Assembly: GCF_900142755.1 (NCBI RefSeq)
Contig: NZ_FRCA01000005.1
Coordinates: 248,001-312,000, forward strand
DNA: 64,000 nucleotides
Reading direction: 5' to 3'
Origin: Halomonas cupida
GTDB lineage: Bacteria; Pseudomonadota; Gammaproteobacteria; Pseudomonadales; Halomonadaceae
A model generated the notes under the pieces. It ran no database searches, was not told the origin of the DNA, and saw nothing but the letters and a program-made list of their open reading frames with translations. The position numbers and the translations under genes are program-made. The number at the start of each line of letters is the position of its first letter. Positions within the stretch are counted from its first letter, which is position 1. Positions 1-8,336 of this stretch are shown piece after piece.

Positions 1-1767
1 ATGGTACTGGCGATGTCTCGCGATATTCGCGTGATCATCGTCAAGCTCGCCGACCGCCTGCACAACATGCGCACCCTCGGCGCTCTACGGCCGGACAAGA
101 AACGCCGCATCGCCCGCGAAACACTGGAAATCTACGCCCGCGTCGCCAGTCGCCTGGGCATCAACACCATCCGCGTCGAGCTCGAGGACCTGTCCTTCCA
201 GGCCATCCACCCGATGCGTGCCGAGCGTATCAAGCGTGCGGTATCCAGCGCCCGCGGCAATCGCCGCTCGGCGATTCGTCAGGTCCAGAACGCCTTGCAG
301 ACCCGTCTTGATGAGCATGGACTCAAGGGCACGGTGATTGGTCGCCAGAAACACCTGCTGTCGATCTATCGCAAGATGCGCGACCAGCGCAAGTCGTTCA
401 ACGAGATCATGGATGTGTTCGGCTTTCGCATCATCGCTGACGATGTCGACAGCTGCTATCGCATTCTCGGCATGGTGCACAACCTGTACAAGCCGGTGCC
501 CGGACGCTTCAAGGATTACATCGCGATTCCCAAGGCCAATGGCTACCAGAGCCTGCATACTACGCTGTTCGGCGCAGGCGGCATGCCCATCGAAGTGCAG
601 ATCCGCACTCGCGAGATGGAAGCCATGGCCAACAACGGTATCGCCGCCCACTGGTTGTACAAGGCCGGTCAGACCTCACATCCCATTGCCGAGGGCAGTC
701 ACGCTCGCGCGCGCCAGTGGGTCAAGGGCCTGCTCGAGATGCAGCGTCATGCCGGAGATTCGCTGGAGTTCATCGAACACGTAAAGAATGACCTGTTCCC
801 GGACGATATCTACGTGTTCACTCCCAAAGGCGACATCATGGAGCTTCCTCAAGGAGCTACCGTGGTCGACTTCGCCTATGCCGTGCATACCGAGATCGGC
901 AACAGTTGTATCGCCTGTCGCATCGACCGCCACTTGGCACCGCTGTCGAGCCGCCTGGAAAGCGGTCAGACACTGGAGATCATTACCTCCCCCGGCGGCA
1001 AACCCAATCTTGCCTGGCTCAATTTCGTCATCACCGCCAAGGCACGCTCCGCTATCAGGCATGCCCTCAAACATCAGCAGCATACCGAGGCCGTGCAGTT
1101 GGGACGTCGCCTGCTGACCAAGTCCCTGGCCGAGTTCGAGATCAACTTCGAGGAGCTGACCGACCCTGTTCGACAGCAGCTCCTCAAGGAACTCGAATTC
1201 AAGGACGAGGCGGCACTGCTGGAGGCGATTGGCCTCGGCAACTGCGTTGCCCATCTGATTGCCCGCCGACTGGTGGAACTGGCACGTGGTGAAGCCATCG
1301 ATGCCAGCGGCAGCAGCTCCCATGGCCCGGTGACGATCAGCGGCGCCGAGGGTATGGTGATCAAGTTCGCCCGCTGCTGTCACCCACTCCCCGGCGATAC
1401 CGTGATTGGTCACCTGTCGATCGGCAAGGGTATTGTGGTCCACCGTTCGGAATGCCGTAACCTTCAGGAACTCAAGAGTGACCCGGAAAAGCTCATCGTG
1501 CTGCGCTGGTCCGATGATATCAATGAGGATTTCCCGGTCGCCCTGCGTCTCGAGGTCGAAAGCCGTCGTGGCCTGGTCGCCGAGCTGGCAGCGCTGACCA
1601 CCGATGCTGGTGCCAATATCGAACGCATTGGCATCGAGGATCGTGATGCACGCCTGTCGATCGTTAATCTGACCCTGGTTGTGCGTGACCGAACGCATCT
1701 CGCACGTATCATCAAGCGTATGCGCAACCTGTCTCACGTCGGTCGGATTTCGCGACTGGGCAACTAG
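1..1767 (+). CDS. spoT: Bifunctional (p)ppGpp synthetase/hydrolase SpoT, 5'-truncated by the window edge
   Basis: Makes and degrades the stringent-response alarmone (p)ppGpp in the cytoplasm. The frame is open at base 1, and the first visible residues are the end of the HD hydrolase domain ([12 protein letters not shown], residues 15-26 of this fragment), so roughly the first 100-120 residues lie outside the window. After it come the synthetase domain (about 110-225, with [20 protein letters not shown] and [10 protein letters not shown]), the TGS domain (about 270-330, [15 protein letters not shown]), a region with the [10 protein letters not shown] cysteines (about 455) and a C-terminal ACT domain. 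The [16 protein letters not shown] form is typical of SpoT rather than RelA. ridA follows after a terminator, the order found in Pseudomonas. The ATG at base 1 is internal, not the true start. Confidence 0.95.
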   Translation: MVLAMSRDIRVIIVKLADRLHNMRTLGALRPDKKRRIARETLEIYARVASRLGINTIRVELEDLSFQAIHPMRAERIKRAVSSARGNRRSAIRQVQNALQTRLDEHGLKGTVIGRQKHLLSIYRKMRDQRKSFNEIMDVFGFRIIADDVDSCYRILGMVHNLYKPVPGRFKDYIAIPKANGYQSLHTTLFGAGGMPIEVQIRTREMEAMANNGIAAHWLYKAGQTSHPIAEGSHARARQWVKGLLEMQRHAGDSLEFIEHVKNDLFPDDIYVFTPKGDIMELPQGATVVDFAYAVHTEIGNSCIACRIDRHLAPLSSRLESGQTLEIITSPGGKPNLAWLNFVITAKARSAIRHALKHQQHTEAVQLGRRLLTKSLAEFEINFEELTDPVRQQLLKELEFKDEAALLEAIGLGNCVAHLIARRLVELARGEAIDASGSSSHGPVTISGAEGMVIKFARCCHPLPGDTVIGHLSIGKGIVVHRSECRNLQELKSDPEKLIVLRWSDDINEDFPVALRLEVESRRGLVAELAALTTDAGANIERIGIEDRDARLSIVNLTLVVRDRTHLARIIKRMRNLSHVGRISRLGN

Positions 1768-1843
1768 AAGACTGTAGAGCGCAACGGAAAACCGGGGTAT
1801 TCAGGCTATCGAGGCCAGCCCCATGCAGTGACAGTTGGAACCC

Positions 1844-1888
1844 CACCGCAGGCCGCCGCAGAGGCGACGGCCCGGTGACTGTTTTTTT
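1844..1888 (+). terminator. Rho-independent terminator after spoT
   Basis: An interrupted GC-rich stem is visible: CACCG pairs with CGGTG, GGCCG with CGGCC and CGC with GCG around a short loop. It is followed by a run of seven T (1882-1888). It lies between the spoT stop codon and the ridA ribosome binding site, so it should end the spoT transcript. Confidence 0.75.
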
Positions 1889-1925
1889 GCCATTCCTGAA
1901 ATGGCAGCACCCAATGGAGGCCACA

Positions 1926-2315
1926 ATGAGCAATAAAGCCGTCATCAACACCGATAAGGCGCCCGCCGCCATCGGCCCGTATTCCCAGGCCATCAAGGCT
2001 GGCAACACTGTCTATCTGTCAGGTCAGATCCCGCTGGATCCGGCGACCATGGAAGTCGTCTCCGAGGATTTCGAGGCTCAGGCACGTCAGGTCTTCAGCA
2101 ACCTCAAGGCCGTCTGCGAGGAAGCCGCCGGCTCCCTTCAGGATATCGTCAAGCTCAACCTGTACCTCGTCGATCTCGACCAGTTCGCCATCGTCAACAA
2201 GGTGATGGAGGAGTACTTCCACAAGCCCTATCCCGCCCGTGCTGCCGTAGGCGTGCGTGCTCTGCCGAAGGGTGTTCAAGTCGAAGCCGAAGCAGTGATG
2301 ATCATCGGCGACTGA
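1926..2315 (+). CDS. ridA: RidA, enamine/imine deaminase
   Basis: A 129-residue protein of the RidA/YjgF/UK114 family, which hydrolyses reactive 2-aminoacrylate and related enamines made by PLP enzymes to harmless keto acids plus ammonia. The start is set at 1926 because GGAGG sits 5 nt upstream and the N-terminus ([20 protein letters not shown]) then has the family form. An upstream in-frame start would run through the spoT terminator. Family hallmarks are [20 protein letters not shown] and, near the end, the [13 protein letters not shown] stretch with the conserved arginine. The length is normal for the family. The spoT-ridA order is conserved in related bacteria. Confidence 0.95.
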   Translation: MSNKAVINTDKAPAAIGPYSQAIKAGNTVYLSGQIPLDPATMEVVSEDFEAQARQVFSNLKAVCEEAAGSLQDIVKLNLYLVDLDQFAIVNKVMEEYFHKPYPARAAVGVRALPKGVQVEAEAVMIIGD

Positions 2316-2358
2316 TCAGGCTCACAGCTGAGCCAGACTCGTAGCCGAGAGTATAGCC

Positions 2359-2883
2359 ATGCGCCTGTTTCTCGCTCTCTCGCCACCCAACGATCTGCGT
2401 CGACAGCTCGGTGCTCAGGCGGATCGCCTGCACCGAGTGTATGGCGGCCGGCGTATCCCGGAGGCCAACCTGCATCTGACGCTGGCGTTTCTGGGAGAGC
2501 AGAGCGAGGAACAGGCCCGGGCACTATCCGCGTGGCTAGGCAGAATGCAGGTTGCCCCGGGAAACATCAGCCTGGACCATCTCGGCCATTTCCGCGGCCC
2601 CGGCATCATCTGGATCGGTCCACAACAGACGCCCGAATCACTCCAATGGCTGCAGGCGGAGATATCACAGGGGCTGAATGACATGGGCATCAACCATCAG
2701 CCCCGCCACTTCCGCCCCCATATCACACTACTGCGAAAGGCCAGCCGTGGCCCGGCAGGCTCTCCCCCGGACAAGGTCCGACACTGGTCATACGCAAGAG
2801 TTGAGCTGATTCAGTCGACGTTGAGTGCCGATGGCAGCCACTACCGCAGACTGGCTTCGACGCCCTCGAACGCTTCCGGGTGA
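2359..2883 (+). CDS. thpR: RNA 2',3'-cyclic phosphodiesterase (2H family, LigT/ThpR)
   Basis: A 174-residue protein of the 2H phosphoesterase superfamily. Both catalytic motifs are present: HLTL at residues 39-42 and HITL at 121-124, about 80 residues apart as expected. Family members open 2',3'-cyclic phosphate ends of RNA and can run the reverse 2'-5' ligation in vitro. The N-terminus MRLFLALSPP is typical. It follows ridA by 43 nt on the same strand and may share its transcript. The true cellular substrate cannot be read from the sequence. Confidence 0.9.
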   Translation: MRLFLALSPPNDLRRQLGAQADRLHRVYGGRRIPEANLHLTLAFLGEQSEEQARALSAWLGRMQVAPGNISLDHLGHFRGPGIIWIGPQQTPESLQWLQAEISQGLNDMGINHQPRHFRPHITLLRKASRGPAGSPPDKVRHWSYARVELIQSTLSADGSHYRRLASTPSNASG

Positions 2884-2922
2884 AGCATGCTGCCGCGCCA
2901 GGCACGGCAGTCAGACATTACG

Positions 2923-3798
2923 TCATGCCTTTTCGGTGCTGAGGAAGCCGCCTTCCTTGAGCACGTGAGCATAACCCTCGCGGTAGGTGGGATAACGGAA
3001 GCGATAGCCGCTTTCGACCAGTAGGCTGCAGTCACAGCGCTTGCTGGCACGACGACGCAGCGGTGACTGGATGATCTCGGTGGACTCCACCTTGAGCTGG
3101 CGAGCCAGCCAGGTCATCACTTCATTGAGCGGCGCCGGCTCGGCATCACTGCCCAGATAGATCGGCGCGATCTCCTCGCCCTGCATCACCTTGCCGATCA
3201 GGTGGGCAATGGCGCCTGCACAGTCGTCGCGATGGATGCGATTGCTGTACATCGGAGGTGTTGCCGGGGCAATGCGGCCCTCGCTGACCTGACGAATCAG
3301 ACGATCACGCCCCGGGCCATAGATCCCCGAGAAACGCACCACTGTGCCGGGCAGCTCATGTTCGATGAGCGTCTGTTCTGCCTCGCGCATCAGCACGCCG
3401 GAGAAACCGGTGGGCTCCGTGGCACTCTGCTCATCCACCGTCTCACCATCGCGCTGGGCATAAACACTGGTGGAGGAGACAAAGAAGACGTGTCTGGGCG
3501 GCGTCTTGCGCGCAGCCATCGTCGTCAGAACCTGCTGAAGCCCATCGGGATAAGCGGCGCGATAGGCCGGTTCCTCAAAGCGGTCAGCACTGACTACATA
3601 CACTACAATATCTGCATTGGGCAGAGCGGCAACGGCCTCGGCATCGCCCAGATCCGCACTGATACCTTCGATACCGGTACCAGCCAGGCGTTGAGCCTGA
3701 CGCCGCACGCCGATCACCTTATGGCCCAGCTCGATCAATTCGCGTCCCAGCGTTGTTCCAATATCACCGCAGCCGAGAATCAGTGTCGTTGTCTTCAC
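2923..3798 (-). CDS. NAD(P)-binding Rossmann protein, SDR/epimerase family (YeeZ-like)
   Basis: A 291-residue cytoplasmic protein. A GTG start at 3798 is preferred: GAGG lies 5 nt upstream and the protein then opens directly into the dinucleotide-binding strand LILGCGDIGTTLGREL, with GxGxxG as GCGDIG. The region VSSTSVYAQRDGE resembles the substrate loop of extended SDR epimerases. A longer reading from 3987 would overlap the region in front of oxyR and shows no family similarity. The substrate is unknown. The gene is divergent from oxyR, with a 163-nt shared upstream region. Assignment to the YeeZ-type subgroup is by general resemblance only. Confidence 0.8.
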   Translation of the reverse strand: MKTTTLILGCGDIGTTLGRELIELGHKVIGVRRQAQRLAGTGIEGISADLGDAEAVAALPNADIVVYVVSADRFEEPAYRAAYPDGLQQVLTTMAARKTPPRHVFFVSSTSVYAQRDGETVDEQSATEPTGFSGVLMREAEQTLIEHELPGTVVRFSGIYGPGRDRLIRQVSEGRIAPATPPMYSNRIHRDDCAGAIAHLIGKVMQGEEIAPIYLGSDAEPAPLNEVMTWLARQLKVESTEIIQSPLRRRASKRCDCSLLVESGYRFRYPTYREGYAHVLKEGGFLSTEKA

Positions 3799-3961
3799 CT
3801 TTACCTCGTCCCCCTGATATAAAATCCCTATCGAGTCCTGTGAAACGGTCGCCAAGGTAGGTGACGTGACCAGGACCGGGCTGAGCCGGAGCCTCGTGCC
3901 TCCGGATTCATGCCGCCGCGCAGCACAATCCCCAGACTCGAGGATGCCGCCAGGCGCCACC

Positions 3962-4885
3962 ATGACTCTAACAGAACTCAGATACATCGTAACCTTGGCT
4001 CAGGAGCGCCACTTCGGGCGTGCCGCCGAGCGCTGCTTCGTTTCACAGCCGACTCTGTCCGTGGCGGTGAAGAAACTCGAGGAAGAACTCGAGGTAGCGC
4101 TCTTCGAACGCTCCAAGTCGACCGTGCAGGTCACGCCACTGGGCGAGAAGATCGTCGAGCAGGCACAGCGAGTGCTGGAGCAGAGCAGTGCCATCAAGGA
4201 ACTGGCCACTGCTGGACGCGACCAACTTGCCAGCCCGCTGCGGATCGGAGCCATCTACACCATCGGCCCCTATCTGTTCCCCCACCTGGTTCCGGAGCTG
4301 CTGCGTGCAGCACCGCAGATGCCGCTGTACATCGAGGAAGGCTTCACCGGAAACCTGCGCCGCAAGCTGCGCAATGGCGAGCTGGATGCCATCATCGTGG
4401 CACTGCCATTCACCGAAACCGACGTGGTCACCAAGCGCCTCTACGACGAGGACTTCGAGATCCTGATGCCCGCGGATCACCCCTGGTCCAATCGCAAGTC
4501 AATCGCCAAGGAGCGACTGCTCGACGAACGTCTGCTGCTGCTGGGCGAAGGCCACTGCTTCCGCGACCAGATCCTCGAAGCCTGCCCGGCCATCAGTCAG
4601 AAGCTGAACAACCCCAGCAACACTCTCACCGCAGAAGGCGGTTCGTTGGAGACCATTCGCCACATGGTTGCCTCAGGCCTGGGCGTGACCGTGCTGCCGA
4701 AATCCGCCATCGGTACCAGCCACTACGAAAATGGTCTGCTGACCAGCCGCCCCTTTGACGATCCCCCCGGACGCACCGTCGCTATTGCCTGGCGTGCCAG
4801 TTTCCCGCGGCCCAGGGCCATCGATGCGGTGACCGACGCTATCGCCCGCTGCCGAACGGCGGAACAGGACGCGGAAACGCCGTGA
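3962..4885 (+). CDS. oxyR: OxyR, peroxide-sensing LysR-type regulator
   Basis: A 307-residue transcription factor with an N-terminal winged helix-turn-helix (RHFGRAAERCFVSQPTLSVA) and a LysR-type effector domain. Starting at the ATG at 3962, the two redox cysteines fall at residues 199 and 208 (GHCFRDQILEAC), the numbering of E. coli OxyR. This supports both the identity and the start. Hydrogen peroxide oxidises Cys199 to form the disulfide that switches on catalase and peroxidase genes. The stop codon overlaps the GTG start of recG by 4 nt, so the two are translationally coupled. oxyR-recG is also the Pseudomonas order. No obvious Shine-Dalgarno is seen in front of the start. Confidence 0.97.
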   Translation: MTLTELRYIVTLAQERHFGRAAERCFVSQPTLSVAVKKLEEELEVALFERSKSTVQVTPLGEKIVEQAQRVLEQSSAIKELATAGRDQLASPLRIGAIYTIGPYLFPHLVPELLRAAPQMPLYIEEGFTGNLRRKLRNGELDAIIVALPFTETDVVTKRLYDEDFEILMPADHPWSNRKSIAKERLLDERLLLLGEGHCFRDQILEACPAISQKLNNPSNTLTAEGGSLETIRHMVASGLGVTVLPKSAIGTSHYENGLLTSRPFDDPPGRTVAIAWRASFPRPRAIDAVTDAIARCRTAEQDAETP

Positions 4886-6963
4886 TCGAGCTGAAGAGCC
4901 CGGTCACGGCACTCAAGGGAGCCGGCGAAGCGCTGGCCCTGAAGCTGGCACGCTTGAAGATCGAGACGGTGGCAGACCTGCTGTTTCATCTACCGTTGCG
5001 TTACCAGGATCGCACTCGAATCACCCCGATCGCGACACTGCGCAGCGGCCACGAAGCGGTGGTGGAAGGTGATGTTGCCGCAGCCGATGTGGTACGCGGC
5101 CGACGACGCAGCCTGCTGGTACGTATGCGCGATGGCAGCGGCATTCTCAGCCTGCGTTTCTTCCATTTCTCTCCAGCCCAACAACAGCAGTTTCGTACTG
5201 GGGTGCGGGTTCGCGCCTTCGGTGAAGCTCGGGCCGGAGCCACGGGCCTGGAGATATATCATCCGGAATACCGTCTGATCGGCGTCAATGAACCACCGGT
5301 GGAAGACCATCTGACGCCCATCTACCCCACCACGGAAGGGTTGCACCAGGCGCGCCTGCGAGCCCTGATCGATCAAGCCATGGAGCTGTTGGAGGCGGCC
5401 CCCGAGTCACTGCCCGATGGCATTCCCGAAACGCTGCGTCAGCGCTTTGATCTGCCTCCCCTGCACGATTGCCTGACCACTCTGCACCACCCCCCGCCAG
5501 ACAGTGACGCCGAAGCCCTCAGTGAGGGCCGACACCCGGCCACTCGACGACTCGCCACGGAAGAGCTGCTCGCTCACCAATTGAGCCTGCGCGAGGTGCG
5601 CCTGCGTATCCAGACCGACGGGGCTCCGGCCCTGCCCAGTGGACGCGGGCTGAAGGCGCGTTTTCTCGCTCAGCTACCGTTTTCGCTGACCGCCGCGCAA
5701 CGCCGGGTTCTCGACGAGATCAGCCATGATCTGGCAAGACCCGCGCCCATGCTGCGTCTGGTGCAGGGTGATGTCGGCTCAGGCAAAACGGTGGTGGCGG
5801 CCATGTCAGCCCTGACAGCCATCGCTGGCGACTGTCAGGCAGCCATCATGGCCCCCACGGAGCTGCTGGCCGAGCAGCACTACCGCGCCTTTCATGACTG
5901 GTTTGCACCACTCGATATCGACGTGGTCTGGTTGTCGGGCAAGCTCAAGGGCAAGGCTCGGCTCGATACCAAGGCGGCAATCGCCGATGGACGGGCACGA
6001 ATGATCGTCGGTACCCACGCCATCTTCCAGGACGATGTTCACTTCCAGCGTCTGGGACTGGCGATCATCGACGAGCAGCATCGGTTCGGCGTCCACCAGC
6101 GCCTCGCCTTGCGCGAGAAGGGAGAGGCCGGTGGGTTGACTCCGCACCAGTTGGTCATGACCGCCACCCCCATTCCGCGCACCCTGGCAATGAGTGCCTA
6201 TGCCGACCTGGACGTCTCGGTCATTGATGAGCTGCCACCCGGGCGTACCCCGGTGACCACGGCCGTGGTCCCGGATGAGCGTCGTCCAGAGGTGATACAG
6301 CGTATTCGCACCGCCTGTGCGGAGGGCCGTCAAGCCTACTGGGTGTGCACGCTGATCGAGGAGTCCGAGGCTATGACCTGCCAGGCCGCCGAAGTGACCC
6401 ATGAGGAGCTGGCCGAGGCCTTGCCGGAACTGGCCATCGGCCTAGTTCACGGGCGCATGAAAGCCAGTGAGAAGGGCGAGGTAATGGCTGCCTTCAAGTC
6501 AGGGGAACTGGATCTATTGGTCGCTACCACGGTCATCGAGGTCGGCGTCGATGTTCCCAATGCCAGTCTGATGATCATCGAGAACCCCGAGCGCCTTGGC
6601 CTCTCGCAACTTCACCAGCTCCGTGGTCGCGTCGGGCGGGGCAGTACCGAGAGTTTCTGCGTGCTGCTCTATCACCCACCATTGTCGCTCAGCTCGAAAC
6701 AACGTCTGGCAGTAATGCGCGAGACCACCGATGGATTCCGTATTGCTGAACGTGACCTCGAGATCCGCGGCCCGGGTGAAGTGCTCGGCACCCGCCAGAC
6801 AGGACTGGCCCAGATGAAGATCGCCGACCTGGAACGCGACGCAGACCTGCTGCCACGAATCACACCACTGGCCGATGCCCTGCTGGAATCCCAGCCAGAT
6901 GCCAGCAAGCTATTGATTCGACGATGGTTGGGAGAGGAAGCCGGACGCTATGGGCAGGTGTAG
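4882..6963 (+). CDS. recG: ATP-dependent DNA helicase RecG
   Basis: A 693-residue superfamily 2 helicase that remodels stalled replication forks and branch-migrates Holliday junctions. The GTG start overlaps the oxyR stop (GTGA). The N-terminal wedge/OB region (about 1-170) includes LLFHLPLRYQDRT and QDRTRITPI. Walker A is GDVGSGKT at 296-303 and the Walker B/DExH box is DEQH at 397-400. The C-terminal helicase domain carries VATTVIEVGVDVPNA and QLHQLRGRVGRG, and the RecG-typical tail follows. The length is normal for the family. Transcription probably comes from oxyR. Confidence 0.97.
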   Translation: MIELKSPVTALKGAGEALALKLARLKIETVADLLFHLPLRYQDRTRITPIATLRSGHEAVVEGDVAAADVVRGRRRSLLVRMRDGSGILSLRFFHFSPAQQQQFRTGVRVRAFGEARAGATGLEIYHPEYRLIGVNEPPVEDHLTPIYPTTEGLHQARLRALIDQAMELLEAAPESLPDGIPETLRQRFDLPPLHDCLTTLHHPPPDSDAEALSEGRHPATRRLATEELLAHQLSLREVRLRIQTDGAPALPSGRGLKARFLAQLPFSLTAAQRRVLDEISHDLARPAPMLRLVQGDVGSGKTVVAAMSALTAIAGDCQAAIMAPTELLAEQHYRAFHDWFAPLDIDVVWLSGKLKGKARLDTKAAIADGRARMIVGTHAIFQDDVHFQRLGLAIIDEQHRFGVHQRLALREKGEAGGLTPHQLVMTATPIPRTLAMSAYADLDVSVIDELPPGRTPVTTAVVPDERRPEVIQRIRTACAEGRQAYWVCTLIEESEAMTCQAAEVTHEELAEALPELAIGLVHGRMKASEKGEVMAAFKSGELDLLVATTVIEVGVDVPNASLMIIENPERLGLSQLHQLRGRVGRGSTESFCVLLYHPPLSLSSKQRLAVMRETTDGFRIAERDLEIRGPGEVLGTRQTGLAQMKIADLERDADLLPRITPLADALLESQPDASKLLIRRWLGEEAGRYGQV

Positions 6964-6998
6964 GGGGCATAAGCTATAAGCTGGCGAGCGTCGAGTCC

Positions 6999-7303
6999 CG
7001 AGCTGTCCAGTGCCGCTCCAGCTCCGAGGCACTAGCTTCGAGCTACGAGCAGATCAGTGCCAAACCGGAAATTCCGTGCATTTCTTCGGGGCTCGGGCTC
7101 AAGCTCGAGCGCAGCGTGCTCGTAGCTCGCGACCCACATGGATGTGGGAAGTGCGTGTTCGTGTCGGGAACACGAATAGCCGACCTGCATGGATGTGGGG
7201 AATGAGGTGTCCACAAAATCGGGGGCATAGTACTCGTAGCTTGTAGCTCGCGACCCACATGGATGTGGGAAGTGTGCATGTTCGTCGGGAACGAACATGT
7301 GCC
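6999..7303. repeat. REP-like palindromic repeat region downstream of recG
   Basis: This gene-free stretch after recG is made of short palindromes. A 32-bp sequence with core CCCACATGGATGTGGG occurs twice (7122-7153 and 7243-7274), each a perfect stem. Each copy is followed by a second perfect hairpin of different sequence but the same design (TTCGTGT/ACACGAA; CATGTTCGT/ACGAACATG at about 7278-7300). The block GAGCTGTCCAGTGCC / GAGCAGATCAGTGCC and AAGCTCGAGCGCAGCGTGCT also appears in altered form at 24.3 kb. No protein is supported here. Confidence 0.75.
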
Positions 7304-7371
7304 AGCTCGTAGCTCGTAGCTCGTAGCTCGTAGCTCGTAGCTCGTAGCTCGTAGCTCGTAGCTCGTAGCTC
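7304..7371. repeat. Tandem heptamer array, AGCTCGT x9 plus a partial unit
   Basis: Nine uninterrupted copies of AGCTCGT (7304-7366) and a partial AGCTC (7367-7371). The last bases overlap the stop codon of the minus-strand gene that ends at 7370. The unit contains the palindrome AGCT. Scattered single copies occur just upstream (about 7120-7130, 7240-7250) and at 24384-24398. Confidence 0.9.
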
Positions 7372-7726
7372 AGAGATGCTTCAGCAGACGCTGCAGCCTA
7401 TCCAGATCCCGAGAGTCGCCCACCACGCGTAACCTGCCTTCCATCAATGCATTGCGGAAGGTGGTCGGACTCGGGCGGCGTAATACCTTGACGGCGCTGT
7501 CGGCATCCTGGAAACGCAGTTCGAGGTCGAGATCCACCGGCAGGCCCGCCGCGGAATCGATAGCACGGTGATTCATGCGGTAGTAACGCGCGATGCTCAG
7601 GTCCTCGGTGGCGATTCCCCAATCGAGCCCATCGATCTGTTCAAGCTGCTCACGAAAGCGTGCCTTGCGCCGTCGTGCTCGCTTGAGCATTACCGCCAAT
7701 AACCACAGCATGAATTTCAGCGTCAT
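7370..7726 (-). CDS. Conserved-looking hypothetical protein, possibly membrane-anchored
   Basis: I do not recognise this 118-residue protein with certainty. It begins with a hydrophobic stretch (MTLKFMLWLLAVMLKRARRR) ending in a basic cluster, as in a short membrane anchor with the rest in the cytoplasm. The C-terminal half (LELRFQDADSAVKVLRR, then MEGRLRVVGD) resembles the end of an SCP2-like lipid-binding fold, but this is a guess from general appearance. A small unknown gene stands at the same place, between recG and the HU gene, in Pseudomonas. Its TGA stop lies at the edge of the heptamer array. Confidence 0.65.
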   Translation of the reverse strand: MTLKFMLWLLAVMLKRARRRKARFREQLEQIDGLDWGIATEDLSIARYYRMNHRAIDSAAGLPVDLDLELRFQDADSAVKVLRRPSPTTFRNALMEGRLRVVGDSRDLDRLQRLLKHL

Positions 7727-7778
7727 GGTACCTCGGGATATCAGGGCCTCGAGATGTCAGGCCGGAAAGAGAAATACA

Positions 7779-7798
7779 CGGCCCGGTGACCCGGGCCG
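7779..7798 (-). terminator. Hairpin downstream of the HU gene
   Basis: A perfect 8-bp stem CGGCCCGG/CCGGGCCG with loop TGAC. On the minus strand it is followed by the T-rich TGTATTTCTCTTTCC. It lies 70 nt beyond the HU stop and is a probable weak terminator. Confidence 0.5.
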
Positions 7799-7868
7799 CG
7801 TGCATCGCCGGTCCCGGGGGCAGGGGCGGCGAGCATTGGGGTAAAGCTGAGACTACCTTCAGCTCTCA

Positions 7869-8144
7869 CTACTTGGCGACAGCGTCCTTGAGCCCCTTGC
7901 CGGGACGGAAAGCGACCGTCTTGCTCGCTGGAATCTTCAGCGGCTTGCCGGTCTGGGGGTTCTTGCCGGTGCGGGCAGCACGCTCGCGCACAGTGAAGGT
8001 ACCGAAACCGATCAGCGCGACATCATTTCCCTGAGAAACACTGCCGGTGATCTCGTCGAGAATGACGTTGAGCACCTGGCTGGCCTTGTCCTTGGAAAGA
8101 TCGGCACGCTCGGCAATCGCCGCGGCGAGTTCTGGCTTGCGCAT
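7869..8144 (-). CDS. hup: HU-family DNA-binding protein
   Basis: A 91-residue nucleoid protein that bends and compacts DNA as a dimer. The start at 8144 follows AGGAGG with good spacing and gives MRKPELAAAIAERADLSKDK. The signature GFGTFTVRERAARTGKNPQTG and the DNA-contacting arm region (PLKIPASKTVAFRPGK) are intact. A single gene stands here; whether it is the alpha or beta type cannot be told. Position between recG and ubiC matches the HU-like gene in Pseudomonas. Confidence 0.95.
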   Translation of the reverse strand: MRKPELAAAIAERADLSKDKASQVLNVILDEITGSVSQGNDVALIGFGTFTVRERAARTGKNPQTGKPLKIPASKTVAFRPGKGLKDAVAK

Positions 8145-8168
8145 ACAGCCCTCCTGAGTTTGGCTTGC

Positions 8169-8190
8169 CACCGGTGTGATGACACCGGTG
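8169..8190 (-). promoter_or_regulatory. Leader hairpin in front of the HU gene
   Basis: A perfect 9-bp inverted repeat CACCGGTGT-gatg-ACACCGGTG, 25 nt upstream of the HU start codon. A possible -10 box TATAAC (minus strand, 8201-8196) lies just upstream of it, so the hairpin would fall in the 5' untranslated leader. It may affect mRNA stability or translation, which is inference. Confidence 0.45.
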
Positions 8191-8336
8191 TCATTGTTAT
8201 ACCTTCGAGTACTTAAGTAGATCCACTTTCTATCGTGCCCAATCGACTCTCGGCGAGCAGAGACGACAAGTACGATAGAAGATAGACGCTCTCAACGGGG
8301 CATCAGAATCCATACCAATCCGCACCGTTGACGAAT

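Noticed and set aside
7304..7371. The heptamer array as a CRISPR array
   Set aside because: The units are directly adjacent with no spacers, and no cas genes are present.
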